12,674 bases of DNA from the NCBI GenBank assembly GCA_903929325.1, contig CAIYUD010000206.1, positions 1 to 12,674 on the forward strand, written 5' to 3'. Positions within the stretch are counted from its first letter, which is position 1. The number at the start of each line of letters is the position of its first letter. The position numbers were made by a program, and so were the translations under genes. The notes under the pieces are model-generated. The model made no database searches and was not told where the DNA came from. It saw only the letters and a program-made list of their open reading frames with translations. Positions 1-7,338 of this stretch are shown in pieces. This stretch comes from an uncultured Opitutia bacterium. Lineage in GTDB: Bacteria; Verrucomicrobiota; Verrucomicrobiia; Opitutales; UBA953.

Positions 1-3
1 CGC

Positions 4-864
4 TCAGAAGTGGACGCGCCCAACAAGACCCGCACGTGCACCGCGTCCCGGGTTAACCTCGGTCTCGGCCGTACCGACCTGAAAACGCATCTGGCTGTCA
101 AGTTCCCAGCCAAGTGTCGCACGAAGATTCCAGGAGCCAGCGACCCACGCGTAGCCAAGATCTGCATAGAGTCGTTGATCGAGCAGACGTGCCTGCTGGC
201 CAGCAAGATCTTCCAGCCGAGTCTCCTCGCTGTCGTAGCCGACAGTGACAAAAGCTTCACCTGAGGACTCGAATTGACGCGCGAGCACCAGTGATTTACG
301 GCCCGTAGACAAAGTCCACTCAGGCTCAAACGCCCAGCGGAAGGTCGGTACTACGAGGAATAAATCGGATTCCATCTCGCGGGTCTCTGCGAGTATCAGG
401 TAGCCGAGCGTGAAGGTCTCGCTGATTTTCCAGGAGGAACCACCGGCGAAGGAAATGGCGACATCTTCCTCAGGACCAGCCGCGTCGGCCGTGCGCGAAC
501 TAATTTCAAGAGCATAAAAGCGTGCGGGCCCGCCTGCCTGCGGTGATCGACGCGAGAGTACTAGGCCAAGGTCGAGCTCGCGGACCGACTCCAATCGCGG
601 CAATCCAACCACGGTGCCGTGACGGAGATTATACCCTTCGGCGCCGACGGTACCTGACAGGGAAAGCTGCCAATCACGTAGCTGCGTAAGTTGTGTCAGC
701 ACCTCGACGCGCACTGCACTGGAATCGAGAGAAAGCCCATCTTGTCCGCCCCCAACATCGTGACGTACCCGGGCGCTGAAGACCCAAGGATTACCGAGAT
801 CCGCGGGACGAGGCGGCTCAGCAAGTAACGGAGCGACAAGAAGTAGAGGCAAGAGACGTCGCAT
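4..864 (-). CDS. Predicted outer-membrane beta-barrel protein, unknown function
   Basis: Complete 286-residue protein. It begins with a clear signal peptide (MRRLLPLLLVAPLLA, likely cleavage just before EPPRP), so it is exported. The mature part alternates polar and hydrophobic/aromatic residues in short strands (for example LYADLGYAWVAGSWNLRATLGW around residues 231-253) and the chain ends in VHF. A terminal Phe preceded by alternating residues is the usual C-terminal signature of outer-membrane barrels recognised by the BAM complex. No enzyme motif is visible and I do not recognise a named family. The ATG at 862-864 is chosen because the signal peptide begins there and an in-frame stop lies a short way upstream. 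No Shine-Dalgarno sequence is seen. It is divergent from trpA. The barrel call is inferred from composition and the C-terminus; the function is unknown. Confidence 0.7.
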   Translation of the reverse strand: MRRLLPLLLVAPLLAEPPRPADLGNPWVFSARVRHDVGGGQDGLSLDSSAVRVEVLTQLTQLRDWQLSLSGTVGAEGYNLRHGTVVGLPRLESVRELDLGLVLSRRSPQAGGPARFYALEISSRTADAAGPEEDVAISFAGGSSWKISETFTLGYLILAETREMESDLFLVVPTFRWAFEPEWTLSTGRKSLVLARQFESSGEAFVTVGYDSEETRLEDLAGQQARLLDQRLYADLGYAWVAGSWNLRATLGWELDSQMRFQVGTAETEVNPGRGARAGLVGRVHF

Positions 865-867
865 AGG

Positions 868-898
868 CGTATAGTCTTGGTTCAGCCGACAGGGTCAA
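868..898 (-). promoter_or_regulatory. Possible promoter of the outer-membrane protein gene
   Basis: On the minus strand TTGACC (893-898) is followed after 19 bases by TATACG (868-873). The spacing is longer than the ideal 17. The -10-like box ends only 3 bases before the ATG at 864, so transcription would start at or in the start codon, implying a leaderless message. This is a pattern match only. Confidence 0.3.
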
Positions 899-953
899 GA
901 CGTAGCGGTCTTTTCGCTTCCCCTGAGAGGGCAGCTCCGCTTGCATCGCTGGG

Positions 954-1757
954 ATGAGTCGTCTCGCCCAAACCTTTGCCCGCTGTAAGTCCGAAGGACG
1001 TGCCGCGTTTGTGAGCTATACCTGTGCGGGTGACCCCGATGGGCCTACCTCAACCGCCATCTTAATTGCACTCGCTGACAACGGTGCCGATATCCTCGAA
1101 GTTGGCGTGCCCTTCTCTGATCCGCTGGCTGATGGATTAACCAATCAACTCGCAGCACAGCGCGCCCTCGAAAGCGGGATGACCCACAAGGGACTGCTCG
1201 AAGTCTTACGCAATGTGCGCGCGAAGACCGACAAACCGCTCGTGCTCTACACTTATTACAATCTGTTACTCTCGGGTGGACTCACCCAAACGTGCGCAGC
1301 CCTCAAGGCGGCTGGGGCGGATGCATTGCTGACTTTGGACTGCCCTCCTGAAGAGGCTACCGAGTTAATGGCCGCATCCAAAGCAGCGGGCTTAGAAAAT
1401 ATTTTTATTGTCGCACCGACGACACCCCCTGAGCGCATCGCTAAAATCGCTAAAGGTGCTTCTGGGTTTATTTATTACGTTTCACGCTCCGGCGTAACCG
1501 GAGAGCGCGCCGATTTAGCGGCCAACCTGAAAGATGCCGTGGCCGAAATTCGTAAGCACACCCAACTACCCGTGTGCGTCGGATTTGGTATTTCGACGTC
1601 CGCCCAAGTTCAAACCGTCGCTGCGGTGGCAGATGGCGTGGTGGTCGGCAGCGCCTTGGTTAATGTCGTTGCCGAGCACAAAGACGCCAAAGGGAAGACG
1701 GCCGAGGCCGTGGCCATGAAAGTCCGCGACCTAGTTTCAGGCTTAAAAAAGGCGTAA
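954..1757 (+). CDS. trpA: Tryptophan synthase alpha subunit
   Basis: 267 residues, the normal TrpA length (about 260-270). The enzyme cleaves indole-3-glycerol phosphate to indole and glyceraldehyde 3-phosphate and passes indole to TrpB through a tunnel; it is cytoplasmic. The motif ILEVGVPFSDPLADG places the two catalytic acids at Glu49 and Asp60, the same numbers as in the enterobacterial enzyme. Further family signatures are GFIYYVSRSGVTG, the phosphate-binding PVCVGFGIS and GVVVGSAL. A minor oddity is DGLTNQ where most homologues have DGPxIQ. The ATG at 954 gives the standard N-terminus; no convincing ribosome-binding site precedes it. trpB is not adjacent downstream; upstream is an unrelated divergent gene, so trpA is transcribed apart from other trp genes in this window. 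It is closed by a terminator that starts inside its last codons. Confidence 0.97.
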   Translation: MSRLAQTFARCKSEGRAAFVSYTCAGDPDGPTSTAILIALADNGADILEVGVPFSDPLADGLTNQLAAQRALESGMTHKGLLEVLRNVRAKTDKPLVLYTYYNLLLSGGLTQTCAALKAAGADALLTLDCPPEEATELMAASKAAGLENIFIVAPTTPPERIAKIAKGASGFIYYVSRSGVTGERADLAANLKDAVAEIRKHTQLPVCVGFGISTSAQVQTVAAVADGVVVGSALVNVVAEHKDAKGKTAEAVAMKVRDLVSGLKKA

Positions 1758-1774
1758 AAACAGTTTTCGCCTTT
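1747..1774 (+). terminator. Rho-independent terminator overlapping the trpA stop
   Basis: AAAAGGCG (1747-1754) pairs perfectly with CGCCTTTT (1767-1774). Inside, AAAA and TTTT also pair across a 4-base ACAG loop, with a single T bulge. The 3' arm is T-rich and is followed by GCCTT. The 5' arm includes the last sense codons of trpA and the TAA (1755-1757) lies inside the hairpin. Because both flanks are A/T-rich it could work in either direction. It separates trpA from the pyr operon. Confidence 0.75.
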
Positions 1775-1811
1775 TGCCTTGCCAGAAGGGGGCTGGTTTC
1801 CACGCTCAACT

Positions 1812-1835
1812 TGGTTCCGACTTGAGTCGGGGCCA
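1812..1835 (+). promoter_or_regulatory. Leader hairpin upstream of pyrB
   Basis: Bases 1812-1821 pair with 1826-1835 around a TTGA tetraloop, giving ten pairs of which two are T·G wobbles; the core CCGAC/GTCGG is perfect. The hairpin ends 15 bases before the pyrB ATG and has no T tract after it, so it is not a standard terminator. An alternative pairing, CTCAA (1805-1809) with TTGAG (1822-1826), uses the same loop and stem bases, so the two folds exclude each other. A regulatory role for the pyr operon is inference. Confidence 0.4.
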
Positions 1836-1850
1836 TCACGGAAAAACCGC

Positions 1851-2792
1851 ATGGCCACCCGAACCACCTGGAAGCAAAAAGACCTAACCGGCATCGAGAC
1901 ACTTTCCCGAGCCGAAATAGACCAAATTTTTGCCCAAGCGGATCGCCTCCTGCCCACGCTCGACCAGGAGCAAAGTCCGCCCCTACTGCGCGGCCGCACC
2001 ATTGTTAATCTGTTCCTCGAGCCGAGCACGCGCACACGTACCGCTTTCGAAATCTCTGCCAAGCGACTCGGAGCCGAAGTCGTTTCGATCAACACAACTG
2101 GCTCATCGCTCGTCAAAGGTGAAACGCTGCGCGACACCGCCCTCAACATCCAGGCGCTCAAGGCTGACGCCATTGTCCTTCGACATAGCTCCGCAGGGGC
2201 TGCCGCTTACCTCGGGGGCGCTTTAGATATCTCGGTAATCAACGCAGGTGACGGTGCACACGAACACCCCACGCAAGCACTGCTCGACGCGTATACGCTT
2301 AAGCGGAAGTTTGGTAAGACCGATGGACTCAAGGTTACCATCCTTGGCGACATTCTCTTTAGTCGCGTGGCGCGCTCAGACATCCTCTGCCTCGCGAAAC
2401 TAGGCGTCGAAGTAACCCTCGCCGGCCCTGCCACACTCGTCCCAGCCCGCCTCGCTGAAGCCTTCCCAGGTGTACGCATCGAACGCAACTTGCGGAAAGC
2501 ACTGTCGAGCGCCGATGCTGTGATGCTCTTACGCATCCAACACGAACGCCAGACCACCACGCACTTCCCTTCGCTCGCGGAGTATACGTCGCAGTTCGGG
2601 CTAAACGAAGCACGCGCATCTTGGCTCAAACCGAAAGCCATCATCATGCACCCCGGACCTATCAACCGCGGGGTCGAAGTCGAAAGTGCCCTCGCGGACG
2701 GATCGCGCTCGGTCATCTTAAGTCAAGTCACCCACGGGGTCGCCATTCGCATGGCGGTCCTCCACCTCTGTATTGGAGCACGTGCACGATGA
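1851..2792 (+). CDS. pyrB: Aspartate carbamoyltransferase catalytic subunit
   Basis: 313 residues, the usual size. It condenses carbamoyl phosphate and aspartate to N-carbamoylaspartate, the committed step of pyrimidine synthesis. The carbamoyl-phosphate motif STRTRT is at 59-64, the SSLVKGET loop with its Lys at 89, HPTQALLD with the catalytic His at 139, SRVARSD at 171-177, and LRIQHER with Arg/Gln at 228/230. The aspartate-loop motif is HPGPINRGVE (267-276), as in pseudomonad-type class A enzymes; E. coli has HPLPRVDE. A PyrB of this type normally needs a dihydroorotase-like partner, which is what follows here. I chose ATG 1851 because DLTGIETLSRAEI then sits at the expected distance. An in-frame TTG at 1779 would add 24 unconvincing residues and lies next to the terminator. 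It overlaps the next gene by 4 nt (ATGA). Confidence 0.96.
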   Translation: MATRTTWKQKDLTGIETLSRAEIDQIFAQADRLLPTLDQEQSPPLLRGRTIVNLFLEPSTRTRTAFEISAKRLGAEVVSINTTGSSLVKGETLRDTALNIQALKADAIVLRHSSAGAAAYLGGALDISVINAGDGAHEHPTQALLDAYTLKRKFGKTDGLKVTILGDILFSRVARSDILCLAKLGVEVTLAGPATLVPARLAEAFPGVRIERNLRKALSSADAVMLLRIQHERQTTTHFPSLAEYTSQFGLNEARASWLKPKAIIMHPGPINRGVEVESALADGSRSVILSQVTHGVAIRMAVLHLCIGARAR

Positions 2793-4078
2793 ACGCCCCC
2801 GACCCTACCCCACTCTGGATACGCGACGCACGCGTCATCGACCCGACTTCAGGACGCGATGAAGCACGCGCTGACCTCTTCGTTAAAGACGGCCTCATCG
2901 TCGACCGCCTCTCGCCAAAAGACCAAAAGGATGCACGTCGTATCAACGGCAAAGGTCTCGTCGCTGCACCCGGTTTTATTGATCTCAACTGTCGCTTAGG
3001 TGAACCTGGTCGTCCTTCACGCGAGACCATTCGTACTGGCACACTGGCAGCAGCTGCGGGCGGATTCACAACGGTCTTAACCATGCCCGATACGTCACCC
3101 TGCGTGGACAACGCTGGGACGCTTCAACTCATCCGCGAAATCTGCTCACGCGACGCTTCCGTCCGCGTCATCCCTGCAGGAACATTAACCAAGGGCCATG
3201 AAGGCAAAGCACTCGCGCCACTCGGTTCACTCGCCAAAGCCGGCGTGCTTGCCGTAACCGATACCATTTCTGGCGTACAAAATAATGAAATCATGCGCCG
3301 TGCACTCGAGTACGCAGCGATGTTCGGTCTCGTGGTACTCGATCACTGCCAAGACAGCAGTATGACCGATGGGGCGCAAATGCACGAAGGTGCTATCTCC
3401 CTGCGCCTCGGACTGCGTGGATTCCCGAGCGCATCCGAAGACATTGTCGCTGCCAGCGACTGTGCCCTCGCAGAACTCACGGGCGCACGCATCCACCTTC
3501 AGCATCTCTCATCATCACGTACGGTTGAAACCGTCCGACGTGCCCGCTCGCGCGGTGCCCAGGTCACCGCCGAAGTCTCCCCGCTGCACTTGCTCCTGAC
3601 CGATGCGGCACTCATCGGCTACGACACACGGCTTAAACTTAACCCACCCCTGCGCGAAGAGTCGGACCGTCAAGCCCTGCTCGCCGCCTTGGCCGAAGGG
3701 GTCATCAGCGTCATTGCGTCCGACCACTCGCCCTATCACGCCACAGATAAAGACTGCGAATTCGACCAAGCACCTTTTGGAGCTTCTACCATCGAAGTCG
3801 CCTTCTCTGCTGCCTACGAGGCTGCCGTGCTCAGTGGAGCCATCGACCTACCCACACTCATCGCCCGACTCACCTCAGGACCAGCGAGTGTACTGAAACT
3901 TGAAGCGGGTAGCCTGCGCGCAGGTACACCAGCTGACATCGTCCTCCTCGATCTCAAATCCAAGTGGACGCCGACCGCCAAGAATCAACACTCACTCGGC
4001 GGAAATAATCCACTCATTGGTCGCACGCTTCACGGTAAAGTTGCCGGTACATTTGTCGGCGGACGGCAAGTCGCCTAA
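2789..4078 (+). CDS. pyrC: Dihydroorotase homologue, probably inactive PyrC'
   Basis: 429 residues, matching the multifunctional-complex class of dihydroorotases. Conserved parts are GLVAAPGFIDL (56-66), AAAAGGFTT (87-95), DHCQD with His186, LQHLSS with His239, ASDHSPYH with Asp312, and the C-terminal PADIVLLD. However, the HxHLREPG metal and substrate motif reads NCRLGEPG at 67-74: both zinc His are replaced (N67, R69) and the substrate Arg is Gly71. The usual MPNTSP is MPDTSP (Asp101), TDDG is TDTI (158-161), and PHH is PLH. With these losses hydrolase activity is unlikely. Pseudomonads have a similar non-catalytic PyrC' that is needed to assemble PyrB. Its ATG overlaps the pyrB stop, with a GGAG at 2775-2778, so the two are translationally coupled. 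Many databases would label it simply dihydroorotase. Family is certain; loss of activity is inferred. Confidence 0.9.
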   Translation: MNAPDPTPLWIRDARVIDPTSGRDEARADLFVKDGLIVDRLSPKDQKDARRINGKGLVAAPGFIDLNCRLGEPGRPSRETIRTGTLAAAAGGFTTVLTMPDTSPCVDNAGTLQLIREICSRDASVRVIPAGTLTKGHEGKALAPLGSLAKAGVLAVTDTISGVQNNEIMRRALEYAAMFGLVVLDHCQDSSMTDGAQMHEGAISLRLGLRGFPSASEDIVAASDCALAELTGARIHLQHLSSSRTVETVRRARSRGAQVTAEVSPLHLLLTDAALIGYDTRLKLNPPLREESDRQALLAALAEGVISVIASDHSPYHATDKDCEFDQAPFGASTIEVAFSAAYEAAVLSGAIDLPTLIARLTSGPASVLKLEAGSLRAGTPADIVLLDLKSKWTPTAKNQHSLGGNNPLIGRTLHGKVAGTFVGGRQVA

Positions 4079-4081
4079 GCC

Positions 4082-5017
4082 ATGGAAGACTTCAGCACCA
4101 TCCCTTGGAGTCGTCTGGACGCCTGGGGATGGTCCTTTATCGGTACGACCCTGATTCTATTTTTGGTAGGTGGCTGGAGGCTCTACGCAGGCGAAGCCAC
4201 AGCTTCGGCAACAATTGTCGTCGAGGAGGGTAATCGGCATTATCGAATGTTAATTCGGACAATCAGCGCACTATCCTTCATATTTATTTTCGGGGTACTC
4301 TTCTCTGAAGACGTCCAAGCGCTCTTATACCAAATCATTAAACCGGTATTTAAGTTCTTTAAAGCAAGCAACCAAGGCAGCTTCCGAGCTGAAAATATGT
4401 CGTTAATGTTTGCAGCAGGCTTAGTCGCACAGCTCCTCGCCGCAGGTATACTCCTACTTCTCGCCCAAGCTTTTCCGGGCTTTATTCACGTTCAACCCGA
4501 TGGAAATGATCGGAAAAAACTCTACTTCAACCGTGCGGATATCTCTAGGCTTGGGGGCCTCTTTGCCACCTGCTCATGCCTCTTAGCGATTGCGGCTCTC
4601 ATGTGGTCGTTGTTTGCGCACATCGCTGCCAAACAAGGCCAGAACCTGCCGGACGACATTCAAGACGTCGTGCAACTCGTAGCCCACTGGAACGGACCGA
4701 GCTGGGTGCTCAGTATACTCTTTCTCAGTGTGACGGTGGGGGCGCCGTTGATTGAAGAAATTGGTTTTCGCGGAATCATTTACCCGTCACTTCGCGACGC
4801 CATGCCCCGCGGCTGGGCCATTGCGCTAACAGGTATCCTCTTTGGGAGTATGCACGGTAATCTTGCAGCCTTACTTCCGATATCCGTCATGGGTGCTTGG
4901 CTTTGCATTGTACGTGACCGCTTTGGCCTCGGCACTTGCATCCTTCTCCACGCAATGAATAACGCATGGACTGTCTTCTGGCTCATTGCTGCACCAGAGA
5001 TTGCCACCAAGCTCTAA
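4082..5017 (+). CDS. CPBP-family intramembrane protease
   Basis: 311 residues, polytopic membrane protein with hydrophobic segments near 17-34, 58-74, 108-131, 157-180, 208-222, 245-256, 262-275 and 284-303. The C-terminal half carries the three CPBP (Abi/Rce1-like) motifs: EEIGFR (225-230, the EExxxR glutamates and arginine), FGSMH (254-258) and HAMNN (290-294, the HxxxN motif). These form the presumed metal-dependent active site in the membrane. Bacterial members are poorly characterised; some process or protect against peptides, others appear to be adaptors. The ATG lies 3 nt after the PyrC stop and the gene is followed after 1 nt by thiL, so it is transcribed with the pyrimidine genes, though no metabolic link is evident. 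The N-terminal third is not recognisable to me beyond being membrane-embedded. Confidence 0.88.
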   Translation: MEDFSTIPWSRLDAWGWSFIGTTLILFLVGGWRLYAGEATASATIVVEEGNRHYRMLIRTISALSFIFIFGVLFSEDVQALLYQIIKPVFKFFKASNQGSFRAENMSLMFAAGLVAQLLAAGILLLLAQAFPGFIHVQPDGNDRKKLYFNRADISRLGGLFATCSCLLAIAALMWSLFAHIAAKQGQNLPDDIQDVVQLVAHWNGPSWVLSILFLSVTVGAPLIEEIGFRGIIYPSLRDAMPRGWAIALTGILFGSMHGNLAALLPISVMGAWLCIVRDRFGLGTCILLHAMNNAWTVFWLIAAPEIATKL

Positions 5018-5018
5018 G

Positions 5019-5987
5019 ATGTCTGCCATCGCCCGAGAACCGACCGATAGCGCGAACCATTTAGGGGAACGCGAACTGATTGAGCGCATCGTAACCGCGT
5101 TGAGTGTAGCCTGCCCGATTGCGCCGCGCGGCCCAGGCGGAGACTGCGCACACCTGATTACGCAGACGGATCGGCTTTACCGTGTCGTCACGGTGGATGG
5201 CGTAATTTTAGGCAGACACTTTGACCTCTCAACAGCACCCGAAGCCGCGGGACGTAAACTCGTCCATCGTAACCTCAGCGATCTCGCTGCGGCAGGTGCA
5301 CACCCTTCCGATGCACTCCTCAGTTTCGTTATCGGTGGAGACGTTAGCGTTCAATGGCTTGAGGCATTTGCCCATGGTGCCGGCAAAGCAGCCCACGCGG
5401 CCGGCTTAGAGATTGTGGGGGGTGATATTGCTCGCGGGCCCGACGGACATATTGCCGCACACCTATCGACCACAGGTTTCGCGCACCGCATCTTAACCCG
5501 CGGACAGGCCAACGAAGGCGATGTGCTTTTTGTCACCGGGAAGCTCGGGGGTTCACGCCTCGGTCATCACCTTCATTTTGCAGCACGTACCATCGAAGGA
5601 GAATGGCTCTGTGGACAACCCGCCGTCACTGCCTGTACCGATTTATCCGACGGACTCGCCAAAGACCTCCCAGGGTTGTTAGCCAAGAACCAAGGCGCGA
5701 CGATCGACCTTTCCGCCACACCCATTTCAGAAGCTGCTGAAAAACTTTCGAAGTCGGATGGCGTTCCCGCCCTCGAGCACGCCTGGTGCGACGGCGAAGA
5801 CTACGAGTTACTTTTCGCCATCGAAGCTTCCCGTGCAGATTGGCTGGAAAGTCTCTTTACGAAAACCTTCCCACAAACGCCTTTGCAACGTTTAGGGGCG
5901 GTGACAGTTGGCAGCGGGCTAAGCGATACACGCGGTGCCAAAATTCCGCAAGGTGGGCATAGTCACTTTGGTGTGAAGAAAGCCTAA
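5019..5987 (+). CDS. thiL: Thiamine-monophosphate kinase
   Basis: 322 residues, typical for ThiL, which phosphorylates thiamine monophosphate to thiamine diphosphate with ATP. Family motifs in order: GGDCA (40-44, the metal/nucleotide loop normally GDDCA), TVDGVILGRHFD (58-69), HRNLSDLAAAGAHP (83-96), GGDIARG (134-140), TDLSDGLAKDL (207-217) and GEDYELLF (259-266). The first Asp of the GDD loop appears to be Gly41; the remaining metal-binding acids are present. The 11 residues before the chosen ATG in the same frame overlap the end of the previous gene and are not family-like, so the ATG at 5019, one base after the upstream TAA, is preferred. It is the last gene of the pyrB operon. I see no strong terminator after it before the oppositely oriented tRNA. 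Confidence 0.95.
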   Translation: MSAIAREPTDSANHLGERELIERIVTALSVACPIAPRGPGGDCAHLITQTDRLYRVVTVDGVILGRHFDLSTAPEAAGRKLVHRNLSDLAAAGAHPSDALLSFVIGGDVSVQWLEAFAHGAGKAAHAAGLEIVGGDIARGPDGHIAAHLSTTGFAHRILTRGQANEGDVLFVTGKLGGSRLGHHLHFAARTIEGEWLCGQPAVTACTDLSDGLAKDLPGLLAKNQGATIDLSATPISEAAEKLSKSDGVPALEHAWCDGEDYELLFAIEASRADWLESLFTKTFPQTPLQRLGAVTVGSGLSDTRGAKIPQGGHSHFGVKKA

Positions 5988-6005
5988 GTCGCTATCACTC
6001 CCGCG

Positions 6006-6077
6006 TGCTCCCGCTGGGACTTGAACCCAGATCGCCGGCTTCGGAGGCCAGCATTCTATCCATTGAAATACAGGAGC
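6006..6077 (-). tRNA. tRNA-Arg, anticodon CCG
   Basis: A full 72-nt cloverleaf folds on the minus strand. The acceptor GCTCCTG pairs with CGGGAGC (one T·G), with discriminator A. The anticodon stem is CTGGC/GCCGG with loop CTCCGAA, so anticodon CCG reads CGG. The T arm is CTGGG-TTCAAGT-CCCAG and the D loop AATGGATA has GG and the A20 that, with C35, is the arginine identity set. The D stem is weak: position 10/25 is a T/T mismatch. The CCA end is not encoded. It lies between the convergent ends of thiL and the minus-strand secreted-protein gene. Confidence 0.93.
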
Positions 6078-6089
6078 GGCGGAAGTCGG

Positions 6090-6118
6090 AGCAAACGCCC
6101 CGCATGCGACACGGTCAA
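6090..6118 (-). promoter_or_regulatory. Possible promoter of tRNA-Arg
   Basis: On the minus strand TTGACC (6113-6118) is followed at the ideal 17-base spacing by TTTGCT (6090-6095), a poor -10 match. The tRNA 5' end lies 12 bases further on. This would let the tRNA be transcribed independently of the gene upstream, although read-through from that gene, 58 bases away, is also possible. Confidence 0.35.
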
Positions 6119-6135
6119 GTCACTTCCCTGCCTAC

Positions 6136-7338
6136 TCAGCGCTGGGTAGACCGTAGTTCCGGCTTCAGACGATACCCTTGAATCTGCACAGAGGTGTCTG
6201 TCTGGTAAATTGCCATAACGTCGTCCATTCGCTGAAAGACCCAAGGCGCGAGGATGTTTTCACCATTCTTGGTAAAAACAACATCGTCAGCGATAAAGAC
6301 ACAGGAGTGCAGAACACTATCCGACGACACAAAGGCCAAGACGTCACCGAAACGGTACGGCGCATTCACACGTTCATACTGACTCAGTAATGCACCAGCA
6401 GCCAGTCGTGTATCCAAATAGTATGACCGGGCTGTGTTGTTAAAGAAGTTAAGCGAGCTCCAATGACAGTCAGGCAAACGTCCGTTAACTGTCTGATCAA
6501 GCGTCGGGTAGGTATAAAGGCGGCGCCGTGCCAGTGCTGGCAAAAGATGCGATACATCAATCTCCATAACACTTTCGCGCTGAATGGCTGCCTGAAGCAA
6601 CGGAAGTGTATCCGCATCGGCGAATCCACCTGACCAATAGTTACTCAGCGCAGTCATATCTGCGTTGGGTGGCAAACGCAGACTCAAAAGCAGCGCGCGC
6701 GTTCGTGTAATCGTCTTAAAAACTTGAGTAACGTCTTCGGGTGTCTCCGAAAAGAGAAGGAGTGTGCGCAAGTCGCTAAAGGCTAAAGCACGACCCCGAC
6801 GCCATACCATCTTGCGGAAAATTTCTTTCTGCTTGTTGCTTAATTTTGACTGCCGCAACCAATCTTCAAGATCGGCGCCGATAATAAAAATAGGGTTCTG
6901 GTGAAACTCGTTTAAATCAGATTTAGCCAACTCGGGGTAAACGACGGTTCGCATCTCAGGCGTGAGCGCAATCAAGTCGTCAACCGAAGGAAAAATGATG
7001 AGCGCACCGTCTTGTTGCTGGCGTTGCGCCGGGTCGAGTAAGCGGGCTTGGATGTCAGCAGGAATGCCGGCTCGCTGAAAGAGTGCGCGCACCGATGCGT
7101 CCGTTCCATTGGCAAAAGCCCAGCGTGGCTTCGAACTCGGCTTACCCACCAGCTCGATTAAATAGGAAGGTGCTTCGATATAAATGGCACGGATGGTAAG
7201 ATCGCCGTAGGCGGCCGACTTGGACGTCCAGACAGGCTCGCCATTGAGCACTTCGGCACTACGCAAGGCGGCTTCAACCGAGCATAGAAAGCCGAGACCG
7301 AGGGCGAGAATTGCCGTACGCATACGCATATTTAACAT
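6136..7338 (-). CDS. Secreted protein of unknown function, NlpC/P60-like C-terminus
   Basis: About 400 residues. The N-terminus is a signal peptide (MRMRTAILALGLGFLCSVEA, likely cut after VEA), so the protein is probably periplasmic. Counting from an upstream GTG (7351-7353), residues 40-290 are a mixed domain I do not recognise. Residues 293-385 resemble a papain-like fold: LPDCHWSSLNFFN with Cys296, then RFGDVLAFV (335-342), then LHSCVFIADDVVF (348-360) with His349. The order DC...F, GDVL.F, H.CV.I.D is that of NlpC/P60 cysteine peptidases, but sequence identity is low. The start is uncertain: GTG 7353 and ATGs at 7338, 7329 and 7323 are all in frame without a Shine-Dalgarno. The ATG at 7338 is given here. 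It follows the reductase gene at about 57 nt on the same strand, so may be co-transcribed. Confidence 0.75.
   Translation of the reverse strand: MLNMRMRTAILALGLGFLCSVEAALRSAEVLNGEPVWTSKSAAYGDLTIRAIYIEAPSYLIELVGKPSSKPRWAFANGTDASVRALFQRAGIPADIQARLLDPAQRQQQDGALIIFPSVDDLIALTPEMRTVVYPELAKSDLNEFHQNPIFIIGADLEDWLRQSKLSNKQKEIFRKMVWRRGRALAFSDLRTLLLFSETPEDVTQVFKTITRTRALLLSLRLPPNADMTALSNYWSGGFADADTLPLLQAAIQRESVMEIDVSHLLPALARRRLYTYPTLDQTVNGRLPDCHWSSLNFFNNTARSYYLDTRLAAGALLSQYERVNAPYRFGDVLAFVSSDSVLHSCVFIADDVVFTKNGENILAPWVFQRMDDVMAIYQTDTSVQIQGYRLKPELRSTQR

Noticed and set aside
1779..1850. TTG start giving PyrB a 24-residue extension
   Set aside because: TTG start next to the terminator, covers the leader hairpin, and the sequence is not family-like.
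1610..2173. 187-codon minus-strand open frame across the trpA end and pyrB start
   Set aside because: Antisense shadow of two well-supported genes, running through a terminator; no recognisable motif.
2207..2716. 169-codon minus-strand open frame within pyrB
   Set aside because: Antisense to conserved PyrB sequence; arises from the codon bias of the real gene.
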